Below, in pieces: positions 25,962 to 34,832 of a DNA stretch of 64,000 nt (the first letter of the stretch is position 1; each line of letters begins with the position of its first letter). Under the pieces are notes generated by a model. It ran no database searches and was not told the DNA's origin. It saw only the letters and a program-made list of their open reading frames with translations. The DNA is taken from positions 35,965 through 99,964 of the forward strand of contig CAJUPJ010000005.1 of NCBI GenBank assembly GCA_910588655.1. Direction: 5' to 3'. Made by a program: the position numbers and the translations under genes. This DNA comes from an uncultured Lachnospiraceae bacterium (GTDB taxonomy: Bacteria > Bacillota > Clostridia > Lachnospirales > Lachnospiraceae).

Positions 25962-26789
25962 TTACTCTAAGTTTAATTTCTTCTGCATAAGTATTATTGA
26001 AACGCTATTGTAAATTGCCGCAAAAACTGCCATTATAGCTATTGCCATACACAGCATTACTGATGTATACCCCATTACCGCTGTTTCATCTGCAAAGTTA
26101 AAGTCTGCTAATAATGCTGCTGTAATAAATAAAATTACAATAATTATCTGGGACACAATATATGTTATTATATAGGCTATAATTGAAATTAAATCCTTGC
26201 TTGCCCCTTTTCCAAAAGGCAGGCTGTACCCTATATTCAGGCTTGCAAAAAGCTGCGCAACTGATGAATAAAGTGCAACCAGGAACAATATTAATATACA
26301 TATTATATAAAAATTGCCATTAACTCCATATTTTAATGCACCATAGTTGAATGTTGTCATAGCACTTTTAACTTCAGCCCATCCAATACCAGAATGTTTT
26401 GGCAGTCCTGAAAGTATTATTGAAAATATTATTACAACTACATCCGTAATAAAGAACAGCATTGCTGTAACCATTTTACTGTAGTAAAGTTTCACTGGTG
26501 ATACAGGAAGAGTATGCATCAGATAACCTTCATCACGCAAAAGATTATTCCTGTATCTTAATACTACCATTACTAAGGTAATAACACATGTTGCTATAAT
26601 GGATAATATAAGTATAAAAATTAATAATGTAAATAAAATCCTGCTTATACTTTTAAAGGTTCCATCAGATATATCATATATAAATAGCATAAGCCTTGAA
26701 AAAAGAGCACATAACACTATAAATGCATTTAATGGAATAATTATACGGCTACATGCATTTAAATCATATTTAATTAATTTTCCTAACAT
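25962..26789 (-). CDS. ABC transporter permease (ABC-2 type, exporter)
   Basis: This 275-residue membrane protein has about six hydrophobic segments (near 18-38, 52-78, 105-128, 160-180, 205-235, 243-265). It overlaps the upstream ATPase gene by 7 nt and is last in the operon gntR-ATPase-permease. The sequence RDEGYLMHTLPVSPVKLYYSKM is typical of ABC-2 type permeases linked to YtrA-type regulators. The substrate is unknown; homologous systems respond to cell-envelope antibiotics or export peptides. Ribosome site GGGAGG, ATG 26789. Confidence 0.8.
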   Translation of the reverse strand: MLGKLIKYDLNACSRIIIPLNAFIVLCALFSRLMLFIYDISDGTFKSISRILFTLLIFILILSIIATCVITLVMVVLRYRNNLLRDEGYLMHTLPVSPVKLYYSKMVTAMLFFITDVVVIIFSIILSGLPKHSGIGWAEVKSAMTTFNYGALKYGVNGNFYIICILILFLVALYSSVAQLFASLNIGYSLPFGKGASKDLISIIAYIITYIVSQIIIVILFITAALLADFNFADETAVMGYTSVMLCMAIAIMAVFAAIYNSVSIILMQKKLNLE

Positions 26790-27481
26790 GCGAACACCTC
26801 CCTGAATAATGAGTCAACAGATTTTCCTTTGTTGCTTCTTATATCATCTACACTTTCATGAAGCACCATCTGCCCGTTTTTTATAAATATAACATCATCA
26901 AGCACTTTTTCCACATCACTTATAAGATGTGTAGATATAATTACACCTGCGTTCTCATTATAATTTTTAAGTATTGTTTTTAGAATAAAATCCCTGGCAG
27001 CAGGGTCAACACCTCCCATTGGCTCATCCAGCAGGTAAAGCTTTGCTTTCCTGCTCATAACAAGGACAAGCTGTACTTTTTCCCTGTTGCCCTTTGATAA
27101 AGTTCTTATTCTGGCATCAGGGTTTATATCAAGGCTTTTTAACATACTCTCTGCTGCATCACTTGAAAAATCATTATAAAAATCACTAAAAAACTTTATA
27201 GTTTCACTTACTTTCATTCCAGGTGTAAAATATGGGCGCTCAGGAAGATATGAAACTATTTTTTTACTTTCAATTCCAATCCTGTTTCCTCCTGCAAATA
27301 TTTCACCTTCATCTGCATTAAGAATACCAGCTATTAATTTTATAAGAGTTGTCTTGCCGCTTCCATTAGGACCAAGCAGCCCTGTAATTTTGCCGCTTCC
27401 AACAGTTACTGATAAATTATTTATTGCAACTTTACTGCCATATCTTTTAGTTATATTACGGCATTCTAAAATATTTTCCAT
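26783..27481 (-). CDS. ABC transporter ATP-binding protein
   Basis: This 232-residue protein has a complete nucleotide-binding domain: Walker A GPNGSGKTTLIK (about 36-47), signature TLSKGNREKVQ in place of the canonical LSGGQ, Walker B LYLLDEPMGGVD and H-loop STHLI. The SKGNREK signature is usual in this exporter subgroup (YtrB-like). It pairs with the permease encoded by the overlapping downstream gene and is controlled by the GntR regulator upstream (30 nt). Confidence 0.9.
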   Translation of the reverse strand: MENILECRNITKRYGSKVAINNLSVTVGSGKITGLLGPNGSGKTTLIKLIAGILNADEGEIFAGGNRIGIESKKIVSYLPERPYFTPGMKVSETIKFFSDFYNDFSSDAAESMLKSLDINPDARIRTLSKGNREKVQLVLVMSRKAKLYLLDEPMGGVDPAARDFILKTILKNYNENAGVIISTHLISDVEKVLDDVIFIKNGQMVLHESVDDIRSNKGKSVDSLFREVFAC

Positions 27482-27511
27482 CTTAATCCACTTTCCTTTC
27501 AGTTTATAATC

Positions 27512-27883
27512 TTACAAGCTGTTATCCTGCCAATATTTTTCAATAAATTTAATACAGTCTTCCATTGAATAACCAAGCTTTTTCATATTTTCAATAAATA
27601 CTTTAATACATTCCATCATCATTTCCTCCTGTAAATTATTAGCATTAGACGGGTTATCAGATACAAATCTTCCAGATGTCCTTTTTGAACAGAGCAGCCC
27701 TTCTCTTTCAAGTTCTGAAAGGGCTTTCTGCATAGTGTTAGGATTTACTTCCGCTTCGACTGCAAGTTCCCTTACAGAAGGAAGTTTATCACCAGCCTTA
27801 AGGATACCTGTTGCAATCATTGCTTTAATCTGCTCCATAATCTGCTGGTAAATAGGAGAATCATTATTAAACTTCCAATCCAA
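27512..27883 (-). CDS. GntR-family transcriptional regulator, YtrA subfamily
   Basis: This 123-residue protein has a winged helix (SPIYQQIMEQIKAMIATGILKAGDKLPSVRELAVEAEVNPNTMQKALSELEREGLL, about 9-64 with gaps) and the short C-terminal helical extension that defines the YtrA group, which has no effector domain. The start is TTG at 27883, set by the GAGGAGG site. The gene leads an operon with the ABC exporter and is expected to repress it. A 16-bp perfect inverted repeat lies over its promoter. Confidence 0.88.
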   Translation of the reverse strand: MDWKFNNDSPIYQQIMEQIKAMIATGILKAGDKLPSVRELAVEAEVNPNTMQKALSELEREGLLCSKRTSGRFVSDNPSNANNLQEEMMMECIKVFIENMKKLGYSMEDCIKFIEKYWQDNSL

Positions 27884-27900
27884 GTATATACCTCCTCTCT

Positions 27901-27954
27901 TGTATTATTGTATTATCTATATAATACAATAATACAGTAAGACAATTTTGTCAA
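27901..27954 (-). promoter_or_regulatory. Operator and promoter of the gntR-ABC operon
   Basis: Perfect 16-bp inverted repeat (27901-27916 with 27921-27936, 4-nt centre, built from TGTATTATTGTATTAT). Upstream on the minus strand lies TTGACA (27954-27949); the matching -10 (TATTGT) is inside the repeat. This is an arrangement for direct repression by the YtrA-type regulator. Confidence 0.7.
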
Positions 27955-28006
27955 TACTTTTTTATAATAATTTATAAAACGGACGTGATAATAAATTCCA
28001 CACCCA

Positions 28007-28045
28007 AAACAGGGTATATAGATTATAAATCTATATACCCTGTTT
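28007..28045 (-). terminator. Terminator after chemoreceptor gene 28071-29552
   Basis: Perfect 18-bp stem with a 3-nt loop (28007-28024, 28028-28045), containing CAGGGTATATAGATT. A short T-run follows on the minus strand. Confidence 0.75.
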
Positions 28046-28070
28046 AATAAGCTTGTGTATTTTTACATCC

Positions 28071-29552
28071 TTATGATACACTTTTCTGTGCACTTGAATT
28101 TAGCACATCCGAAAGTTTATCAATTCCTATTTTAATATTTTCCATAACACTTAGTATGCTTTCTATGCCTGTTGCCTGTTCTTCTGTAGCAGCACTTATT
28201 TCAGAGGTGTTTTCAACTGATTTCTGTGAAACATCTTCAACTTCCTGCATAGCTTTTAGCAATTTCTCTTTCAGTTCAATTATGTCTGCAAGTTCAGTTC
28301 TTAATAACCTTATAACATTAATAACGTCCTCTGATGAGTCCAGCATATTCTGGAAAATTTTAACTGTATCATCTAATTTTTCTTTAGAGTCTTTTACAAT
28401 AATATTATTATCATCAATTACCTTATTAGTATCCTGTACTGTATCTATAATATCTTTTAAAATAGCATCAATCTTCTGTGTTGCTGTGGCAGATTCACTT
28501 GAAAGGGAATTAATTTCATCGGCTACTACAGCAAATCCTTTGCCAGCTTCACCTGCCCTTGCTGCTTCAATTGCTGCATTCAGGGCAAGAAGATTTGTCT
28601 GCTGTGCAATCTGGCTTATGCTTTCAATAATCCCGCCAATAGATGTTGACTTCTGTGCAAGTGAAGTAACACCCTCTGATGCCATCTTAGCCGCCTCTAT
28701 ATTTTCACTAAATTTCTTAGAAAGTTCTTCAATGGCAACTATACCCTTATCATTCTCTGCCTTAAGCTGCTTCATATTTTTTACTGTTTCAGCAACACGT
28801 GTTTCTGATGTTTCAATTTTATTATTTAAGTCATTAAATATATCAATGCTTCCTTCAACCTGTTCAATCTGCAAATCTGCACTGTTAGATATCTCTGCTG
28901 TTGAAGCAGCAATATCTGTGGAACTTTCTTCAAAATTATGTAACGATTCATAAATCTTTTCAGTTGACTGCTGTAAATCATCAAACGCAAAACGTACACT
29001 GTTAAGAAGATTTTCTACTTCATGTTCTTTTGTTTCAACCATCTGGAAAAGTGAACGTGCCCTGGTAACAATAAAAACAGCTACAACAACTGCTAATATA
29101 TATACTATCCAGACAAAGAACCATATAGACATAGTATACATTGCAAGATACTGTTCACGGAATATAAACAATGCAACAATATTTGGCACTATAGTAACTA
29201 TTGTACATACCTTTATAACTGATAAATCATAGTAAGGAACACATAAAAATAAAACAAGGAAATATGCTTCCGCCATTGCACCAAATGCAGCAGGAGAACC
29301 TGCAACAATAGTTACCACCCCAATAACCGGAAGAATGGAAATATACAAATATTTAGCATATTTTCCAAGGACTTTTTCAAAAGCTTTAACTAAAAGGCTG
29401 CATACAGGCATAACCAGGACAATGGTATCCCTGGCTGTACCATTATTAAAAAGCATTACATAGCCAAATGCAGATACAGGTATAACTGCAACAAACAAAA
29501 ACATAATTAAGTTCATTCTTTTCTCTTCATTTTTTAAAATCTCCAAATCCAT
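28071..29552 (-). CDS. Methyl-accepting chemotaxis protein with multi-helix membrane sensor
   Basis: About 493 residues. The N-terminal ~170 residues contain about six hydrophobic segments instead of the usual two, so the receptor probably senses through or at the membrane rather than with a periplasmic-type ligand domain. The cytoplasmic signalling domain has the conserved hairpin ISQIAQQTNLLALNAAIEAARAGEAGKGFAVVADEI (in parts). No HAMP domain is obvious. I choose ATG 29552 because the GGGGGA site lies just before it; the in-frame ATG 12 codons earlier has none. Single gene with its own terminator. Confidence 0.85.
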   Translation of the reverse strand: MDLEILKNEEKRMNLIMFLFVAVIPVSAFGYVMLFNNGTARDTIVLVMPVCSLLVKAFEKVLGKYAKYLYISILPVIGVVTIVAGSPAAFGAMAEAYFLVLFLCVPYYDLSVIKVCTIVTIVPNIVALFIFREQYLAMYTMSIWFFVWIVYILAVVVAVFIVTRARSLFQMVETKEHEVENLLNSVRFAFDDLQQSTEKIYESLHNFEESSTDIAASTAEISNSADLQIEQVEGSIDIFNDLNNKIETSETRVAETVKNMKQLKAENDKGIVAIEELSKKFSENIEAAKMASEGVTSLAQKSTSIGGIIESISQIAQQTNLLALNAAIEAARAGEAGKGFAVVADEINSLSSESATATQKIDAILKDIIDTVQDTNKVIDDNNIIVKDSKEKLDDTVKIFQNMLDSSEDVINVIRLLRTELADIIELKEKLLKAMQEVEDVSQKSVENTSEISAATEEQATGIESILSVMENIKIGIDKLSDVLNSSAQKSVS

Positions 29553-30015
29553 TGATATTTCCCCCTTTTTATAGTTTTGCCCCATCATTCATTTACTATA
29601 AAGATATATTGCCAAATAATGATGAAACTGGTACACAGGCAGAAATTCCGCCTGGCTATAAAACCAGAACCCTTTCTATAACATAAGATATTTGCCAGAT
29701 ATAGCATTCCGTCTAATTTTGTATTCCTAGAGTGGTGCAGATTAACATATAACAATCCCCCTGCACACAAATAATTTGTGCATTGTGCCAGGAATGCCTG
29801 GTGGCGTTCTTAGGTATAATACATAAATAATGTGTGGGATACCTGGCATTAGTTATATTATAGTTATATATTAACATATTATAATAAATAAGTAAATTTT
29901 TTTATTATATTCCAGTTATATTTTTCTGTTTATAACCCCCTTGCATGTAATACAAATACATGTTAATGTTTAATAAACAGCATATGACAGATTTGATATT
30001 CCAGGAGGTATTTTT
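29553..30015. other. Divergent intergenic region between chemoreceptor and bile-salt-hydrolase-like gene
   Basis: About 460 bases without a supportable gene. It holds a perfect 15-bp palindrome CACAAATAATTTGTG (29766-29780), followed by a small hairpin CCAGG-AATG-CCTGG near 29790, and must contain the promoters for both flanking genes, which I cannot place exactly. The CAGGAGGT ribosome site of the downstream gene lies just before 30016. Confidence 0.5.
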
Positions 30016-30990
30016 ATGTGTACAGCAGCAACTTATATAACAGATGATTTTTATTTTGGACGTACATTAGACTATGAATTCTCGTATGTTGATGAAGTAA
30101 CAATTACACCCCGTAACTATATTTTTAATTTCCGAAGTGCTGGAACTATGAGGTCACATTATGCAATAATTGGGATTGCATATGTGCTTGATAATTACCC
30201 TTTGTATTATGACGGGGTTAATGAGAAGGGGCTTTGCATAGCCGGGCTGAATTTCCCGGATAATGCAGTATACAGGGAAGAAATAAAAGATATGTATAAT
30301 GTTGCACAATTTGAATTTATTCCCTGGGTACTTGGACAATGCTCTACAGTTGATGAAGTTAAAAAACTGCTTACCAAAACTAACATTACTAAAACACAGT
30401 TTAAGGAAAACCTTCCTGTTGCACAGCTACACTGGCTAATTGCGGATAAAAACAGTTCCATAACAGCAGAACCAGGTGAAAATGGTATACAGTTTTTTGA
30501 TAATCCTGTTGGAATACTTACTAATAACCCGCCTTTTAGTGAACAGATGGTGTACCTTAATAATTATATGTCATTATCAGTAAAACCTCCATTAAATAAC
30601 TTCTCATCTAAACTTGACCTTCACCCTTATTGCAGGGGAATGGGTGCAATCGGGCTTCCAGGCGACCTGTCTTCACCGTCCCGTTTTGTAAGGGCAGCAT
30701 TTACAAAGATGAATTCTGTCTGTAATGGTTCTGAAACTGAAAGCATAGGACAATTCTTCCATATACTTGGTTCTGTAAGCCAGCAGCGTGGATGCTGTGA
30801 AACAGAATGTGGAGAATACGAATATACTATTTATACTTCCTGCTGTAATGCAGATAAAGGCATTTACTATTATACCACTTACTATAACCACCAGATTAGC
30901 GGAATTAACCTTTACCATGAAAACCTGGATAGTAATACGCTCGTAAGATATTCCATGATAGACAAAGAACAAATTATGATGCAGAATTAA
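30016..30990 (+). CDS. bsh: Choloylglycine hydrolase / bile salt hydrolase family protein
   Basis: This 324-residue Ntn-hydrolase starts with MCTAATY, so removal of Met exposes the catalytic Cys2. Other family residues are visible: R16 and D19 (FGRTLDYE), an Asn in the GLNFPDNA strand, Asn in GILTNNPPF and Arg in SPSRFVRAA. The length is normal for bile salt hydrolases. It would cleave the glycine or taurine amide of conjugated bile acids, or the amide of penicillin V or other N-acyl compounds; the substrate cannot be settled from motifs. No signal peptide: cytoplasmic. Strong ribosome site AGGAGGT. Followed by its own terminator and an AraC regulator. Confidence 0.88.
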   Translation: MCTAATYITDDFYFGRTLDYEFSYVDEVTITPRNYIFNFRSAGTMRSHYAIIGIAYVLDNYPLYYDGVNEKGLCIAGLNFPDNAVYREEIKDMYNVAQFEFIPWVLGQCSTVDEVKKLLTKTNITKTQFKENLPVAQLHWLIADKNSSITAEPGENGIQFFDNPVGILTNNPPFSEQMVYLNNYMSLSVKPPLNNFSSKLDLHPYCRGMGAIGLPGDLSSPSRFVRAAFTKMNSVCNGSETESIGQFFHILGSVSQQRGCCETECGEYEYTIYTSCCNADKGIYYYTTYYNHQISGINLYHENLDSNTLVRYSMIDKEQIMMQN

Positions 30991-31029
30991 TTATGCACAC
31001 TTGTAACTTATCCCTGGATATTGTAATAT

Positions 31030-31077
31030 AAAAAGCACAAACTCTTTTTTAGTATTTGTGCTTTTTATATTTTTTTA
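31030..31077 (+). terminator. Intrinsic terminator after the bile-salt-hydrolase-like gene
   Basis: Twelve-base stem AAAAAGCACAAA / TTTGTGCTTTTT (31030-31041, 31055-31066) followed by a T-rich run. Confidence 0.88.
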
Positions 31078-31092
31078 AACCGGAGGATAGTT

Positions 31093-31977
31093 TTGGGAAG
31101 TAAGAAATTATATGAAGAAAAACAGCGGCATGGTACAGCAGAGCTTCCTATAGGGCTTCACCAGATGGAATACCCTGAAGGGACAGATGCGATTTTTTAC
31201 CTGCACTGGCACCAGGAATTTGAATTTCTTGTAGTGACTAAGGGCAATATAATATTTAATATAGAAGACAGGGAATATAACCTGCGCACTGGTGATGGTG
31301 TATTTATTAATTCTAATTTCCTTCATTCTGCAAAATCAGCAGAATGTAAGGCATGTGCATTTATTGCTGTAGATTTTTCTTACCAGTTCCTGCATGAAGA
31401 TATACACAGCAGTTTTGCCAAGAAATATATTACCCCTGTCCTTCATGGCAAAAAAATCTTTCCTGAATATATAAAGCATGGAGATGGCAGCTGGCAGGAT
31501 AATGTATTGTCATGGCTTCTTGAAACTGGTTCATGCCCTGATGAGGAAACATTGCCATATGAACTTATGATAAAAAGCCGTATATTTGGAATATGGGACT
31601 TAATGAATAAAAATTCCTGCAGGGCCAGCAAAGAAGACCAGCCCGATTTAATGAATTCAGAGCGGCTTGCTCCTGTTATAAAATATATTAAAGAAAACTA
31701 TTCATATGATATTACATTATCCGAACTTGCAGGGCTTCTTCCAATGAGCGATGGGCAGTTTTGCAGGGTATTTAAACATACAATGAAACTCTCCCCTGTA
31801 CAGTATCTTATGAGGTACAGGATACTGCAAAGCTGCCGGCTTCTGCGTGATACTGATAAAAAAATAGGCGAAATTGCCAACCTTTCGGGCTTTAATAACA
31901 TAAGCTACTTTAACAGGGTTTTTTTGCAGACAATAGGGTGCACCCCTAAAGAATACCGGGCAATGAGGCTGGAATGA
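31093..31977 (+). CDS. AraC-family transcriptional regulator
   Basis: This 294-residue protein has an N-terminal cupin sensor (LHWHQEFEFLVVTKGNIIFNIEDREYNLRTGDGVFINSN in parts, about 36-76) and a C-terminal double helix-turn-helix (DITLSELAGLLPMSDGQFCRVFKHTMKLSP and IGEIANLSGFNNISYFNRVFLQTIGCTPKEYR, about 200-290). The cupin suggests a sugar-type effector. The start is TTG 31093, positioned 6 nt after CGGAGG; no nearer ATG fits. It lies between the hydrolase and a HAD phosphatase; the latter follows by 22 nt and is probably co-transcribed. Confidence 0.85.
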   Translation: MGSKKLYEEKQRHGTAELPIGLHQMEYPEGTDAIFYLHWHQEFEFLVVTKGNIIFNIEDREYNLRTGDGVFINSNFLHSAKSAECKACAFIAVDFSYQFLHEDIHSSFAKKYITPVLHGKKIFPEYIKHGDGSWQDNVLSWLLETGSCPDEETLPYELMIKSRIFGIWDLMNKNSCRASKEDQPDLMNSERLAPVIKYIKENYSYDITLSELAGLLPMSDGQFCRVFKHTMKLSPVQYLMRYRILQSCRLLRDTDKKIGEIANLSGFNNISYFNRVFLQTIGCTPKEYRAMRLE

Positions 31978-31999
31978 AAAATTTTACATGGAGGTTATT

Positions 32000-32668
32000 A
32001 TGCTAAAAGAATATTTTGATTTACTGGAAGCTGTTAAAGCACAGAAAAATTTTAAAGCTGTGATTTTTGATATGGACGGGCTTGTATTTGATACTGAACG
32101 GGTCTTTATGGAACAGCTTGCTGTAGTAATGAAAGAAAAGGGCTACACACTTACACAGGATATATATAAACAGACACTAGGTACATCTGGAAGCAAACTG
32201 GCAAATATTATGTACTCACATTATGGTGAGGATTATCCATTTAAGGAATGTGGGCATATTGCCCAGGAACGTGTCTGTATGGTTGCTGAAACTATCGGGC
32301 TTACTGTAAAACCACAAATCAGGGAACTTCTGGTAATGCTCAGGGATAAAAATATTCCATGTACAATAGCTTCCTCCACAAATTCTGCAATTGTTGCAAA
32401 ATACTTAGAACATGCTGGATTAACCGGGTACTTTAGTAAAATTACAGGTGGTGAAATGGTTAAATATTCAAAACCTGAACCAGATATATTCCTAATGGCA
32501 TGTGAAAAGCTTAAAACAGCACCACATGAAGCGCTTGTTCTTGAAGATTCAGAAAACGGTGTTAAAGCAGCAGCTGCGGCAGGCATACCTGTAATATGTA
32601 TTCCTGATTTAAAAGAGCCAGACAGTGCAGTCCTTAAACTTGCAGCGGCGGTTGTAAGAAGAAAATAA
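32000..32668 (+). CDS. HAD-superfamily hydrolase, beta-phosphoglucomutase/phosphatase-like
   Basis: About 222 residues. HAD motif I is VIFDMDGLVFDTE, motif II is in TIASST, the motif III Lys is in YSKPEPDIF and motif IV is LEDSENGVKAAAAAG. A helical cap is inserted after motif I (subclass I), as in beta-phosphoglucomutase and sugar-phosphate phosphatases. I choose ATG 32000 because GGAGG overlaps the earlier in-frame ATG at 31988. Likely acts on a phosphorylated sugar in the cytoplasm, in the same unit as the AraC regulator. The stop codon abuts that of the convergent membrane-protein gene. Confidence 0.85.
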   Translation: MLKEYFDLLEAVKAQKNFKAVIFDMDGLVFDTERVFMEQLAVVMKEKGYTLTQDIYKQTLGTSGSKLANIMYSHYGEDYPFKECGHIAQERVCMVAETIGLTVKPQIRELLVMLRDKNIPCTIASSTNSAIVAKYLEHAGLTGYFSKITGGEMVKYSKPEPDIFLMACEKLKTAPHEALVLEDSENGVKAAAAAGIPVICIPDLKEPDSAVLKLAAAVVRRK

Positions 32669-33694
32669 TTATATGTTATCCCTGCATGCCTTTAATATCT
32701 GGTTACATGACAATATTCCAAGAAAAAGCATTACAGTTACCAATAATACTGGAATGCCAAATATTGCCATTCCAGCAGAAACCCCTGTTATAAAAAGCTG
32801 GCGCAGGCATATTACTGCAAGCATAAATGCTATAAAAAATGCTATTGCACTATATGCCCTTAATGTAACTAAATGTGAACGTAACCATATCTTGTACTCT
32901 GCACTTATCTGGTTATTATCATTATAACTGCTGCCAGAAATTTTCTGCTTTACAAGAAATGTTTTAAGTGAAGCCTGGATATAAGCAGAAACTGCCTTTT
33001 CTGTTTCTGGAACTTTGTGCAGTACTATTGCACAGCATATTGCAACAAATGAAGCACAATTACTGCTATATATAACATTATGTATACCCGAAACAAAAAG
33101 AAATGCTGCTGCAATTATAAATATCTGGAACAAAGACAAATACACAGATAAATAATTTTCCTTATTCAGGTATAAAAGCATGGCTGATGCTATCACTATA
33201 CATGCTGATATTAAATAGCAGGAAATATTAAATGCTGATATCTTTTTTTTAATATTTCCTTTACATGAAGACAGGACTTTCCTTGTATAAAACTGCATAA
33301 GTGCATTACAAAGAATTACAACTGCAAAGAATATAAATGGCATGGACATAGGGATTTTTTCAGTAAATGCTTCTTTATTAATTCCTGTTAAATACAAAAA
33401 AGTGCATTTAATAGTACCCCAGATAAGCAGGCAATAGAAAAAACTAGTAACCTGGCTTATAACATAGTATATAAAGAATAAAGGCTGGCGCTGCCTGAGC
33501 GTATCTTTAGTGTAACGTGCAAGGCTGCTGCCAGCAAACTTATTTACAGGTATATTATATTTATAAGCATTGTTAAAAAGTACCTGTTCCATCTGCAATG
33601 TACTTTTTATATCTTCTTCCGTGATAAATCCTTCTGCTTCTTCTTTGAAGTTTTTCTCAAACTGGTTATATATATTTTCATACTTTTTGTCCAT
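32669..33694 (-). CDS. Integral membrane protein of unknown function
   Basis: This 341-residue protein has a charged cytoplasmic N-terminal region of ~95 residues (MDKKYENIYNQFEKNF...) and about seven hydrophobic segments (near 97-120, 133-153, 171-190, 198-222, 278-298, 305-330). I do not recognise a family or any catalytic motif. Start ATG 33694, ribosome site AGGGGA. The 21 bases around the start match those at the start of the broken hydrolase gene at 55893, an odd coincidence. Convergent with the HAD gene with no spacer. Confidence 0.65.
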   Translation of the reverse strand: MDKKYENIYNQFEKNFKEEAEGFITEEDIKSTLQMEQVLFNNAYKYNIPVNKFAGSSLARYTKDTLRQRQPLFFIYYVISQVTSFFYCLLIWGTIKCTFLYLTGINKEAFTEKIPMSMPFIFFAVVILCNALMQFYTRKVLSSCKGNIKKKISAFNISCYLISACIVIASAMLLYLNKENYLSVYLSLFQIFIIAAAFLFVSGIHNVIYSSNCASFVAICCAIVLHKVPETEKAVSAYIQASLKTFLVKQKISGSSYNDNNQISAEYKIWLRSHLVTLRAYSAIAFFIAFMLAVICLRQLFITGVSAGMAIFGIPVLLVTVMLFLGILSCNQILKACRDNI

Positions 33695-33838
33695 AATAAT
33701 CCCCTATGCCGCCAAATAATATTAATATTTTCTAATATATCACAAAACAGGCAGTTTATACAAGCCCCGCCCACCGCATATGCTTATACCGTATATAAAT
33801 GTAGTGGAAGGGCTTATGGGTAAATTAAAGATACAGGA

Positions 33839-34102
33839 TTATTTCTTCATAAAGGATTTTAAAAACTCAAACTGCTTCATCTGGGCAGGTGAAAGTTCCG
33901 CCAGGAACAGTTGTGAAAGAAGTTCATTTTCCTGGCTTGTAAATGAAATATTCTCCTGTTTTAACTGCATATTCCAGCTTGTAACTACAGGAAGTGCATC
34001 ATTTATATTCTTTCCTTTAAGTAAATTAAATAACTCTTCTACCTTTTGCCGCTTTATTTCATCCATGCCAAGAAAGGCAGGGCTGTTCCTCCAATTTTCC
34101 AA
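33839..34102 (-). CDS. Small protein of unknown function, second of a two-gene pair
   Basis: This 87-residue protein, MENWRNSPAFLGMDEIKRQKVEELFNLLKG (start, in part), is helical and charged, ending KSFMKK. Ribosome site AAAGGAGA before ATG 34102. It lies 35 nt after the 181-aa gene. Both proteins contain a 'QLPPEQ..AFEQL / LSPAQMKQFEFL' type tail, hinting at related folds or a physical pair. I have seen similar unnamed pairs in Lachnospiraceae genomes, but no function is known to me. No signal peptide or membrane segment. Confidence 0.65.
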   Translation of the reverse strand: MENWRNSPAFLGMDEIKRQKVEELFNLLKGKNINDALPVVTSWNMQLKQENISFTSQENELLSQLFLAELSPAQMKQFEFLKSFMKK

Positions 34103-34137
34103 TCTGGTCTCCTTTCCGCACTGGATTGTGCATTATA

Positions 34138-34683
34138 CTATGAATTTCCCATTATTCCCTGAAGCTGTTCAAAAGCTGATTTCTGTTCAGGCGGAAGCTG
34201 TGACATAAGGAATTCCATCATAAAATTCCCACCTGGTGTATTGTTCTTATTCAGGTTGCTGCTTATTGAACCAAGCCCGTTAATCAGCTGGAATAATATG
34301 CTTAATGGCGTAGTGCTGTTGTTACTAATCTCAGATGCTTCTAACATATCAGGATGTGAATGGGCAAAATCCCTGTAACTTTTAAAAAGCTTATCTGCAT
34401 GTATAAAATTAAGCAGAACCTGTATTGTTTCTGATTCCTTTTTGGTACAGAACTGTTTTATATTCATAAGCATTGCTTCCGGGTCAGGCATAAACGGAGT
34501 CCTGCTTTCTGCCCCTTCAATATCACACCCTTCCAGTTCTGCTGATGGCGGCTGCATTGCAAGATTAACAAGTGAATTTGCCTGTAACAGTATCTCCATT
34601 GCATGTCTGTTTTCAGGTGGTACATATGGAAGCGCCGCCCTTAACATCTCCATATGGCGTTCACGTTCGTTTGGTATTGGCAT
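34138..34683 (-). CDS. Protein of unknown function, first of a two-gene pair
   Basis: This 181-residue protein starts MPIPNERERHMEMLRAALPY with a strong AAGGAGG site. Helical, with a Pro-rich middle (FMPDPEAML) and a C-terminal FLMSQLPPEQKSAFEQLQGIM. No transmembrane segment. The family is unknown to me. Likely co-transcribed with the 87-aa gene downstream. It lies 150 nt from the chemoreceptor terminator, so it is not clearly tied to chemotaxis. Confidence 0.65.
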   Translation of the reverse strand: MPIPNERERHMEMLRAALPYVPPENRHAMEILLQANSLVNLAMQPPSAELEGCDIEGAESRTPFMPDPEAMLMNIKQFCTKKESETIQVLLNFIHADKLFKSYRDFAHSHPDMLEASEISNNSTTPLSILFQLINGLGSISSNLNKNNTPGGNFMMEFLMSQLPPEQKSAFEQLQGIMGNS

Positions 34684-34773
34684 AAAAACCTCCTTAAAAA
34701 TGATTTCTGCTATAATCTATGTTATTTACCAGGCATTTATTACTGTAATAACAATAATAAAGGGGATAATGCC

Positions 34774-34808
34774 AAAAAACAGGCATATAAGTCCAATTAT
34801 ATGCCTGT
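34774..34808 (-). terminator. Terminator after the cheW-chemoreceptor operon
   Basis: Stem ACAGGCATATA / TATATGCCTGT (34779-34789, 34798-34808) followed on the minus strand by a T-run. Confidence 0.85.
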
Positions 34809-34832
34809 CTGGTTTATATACTATATACTCTA

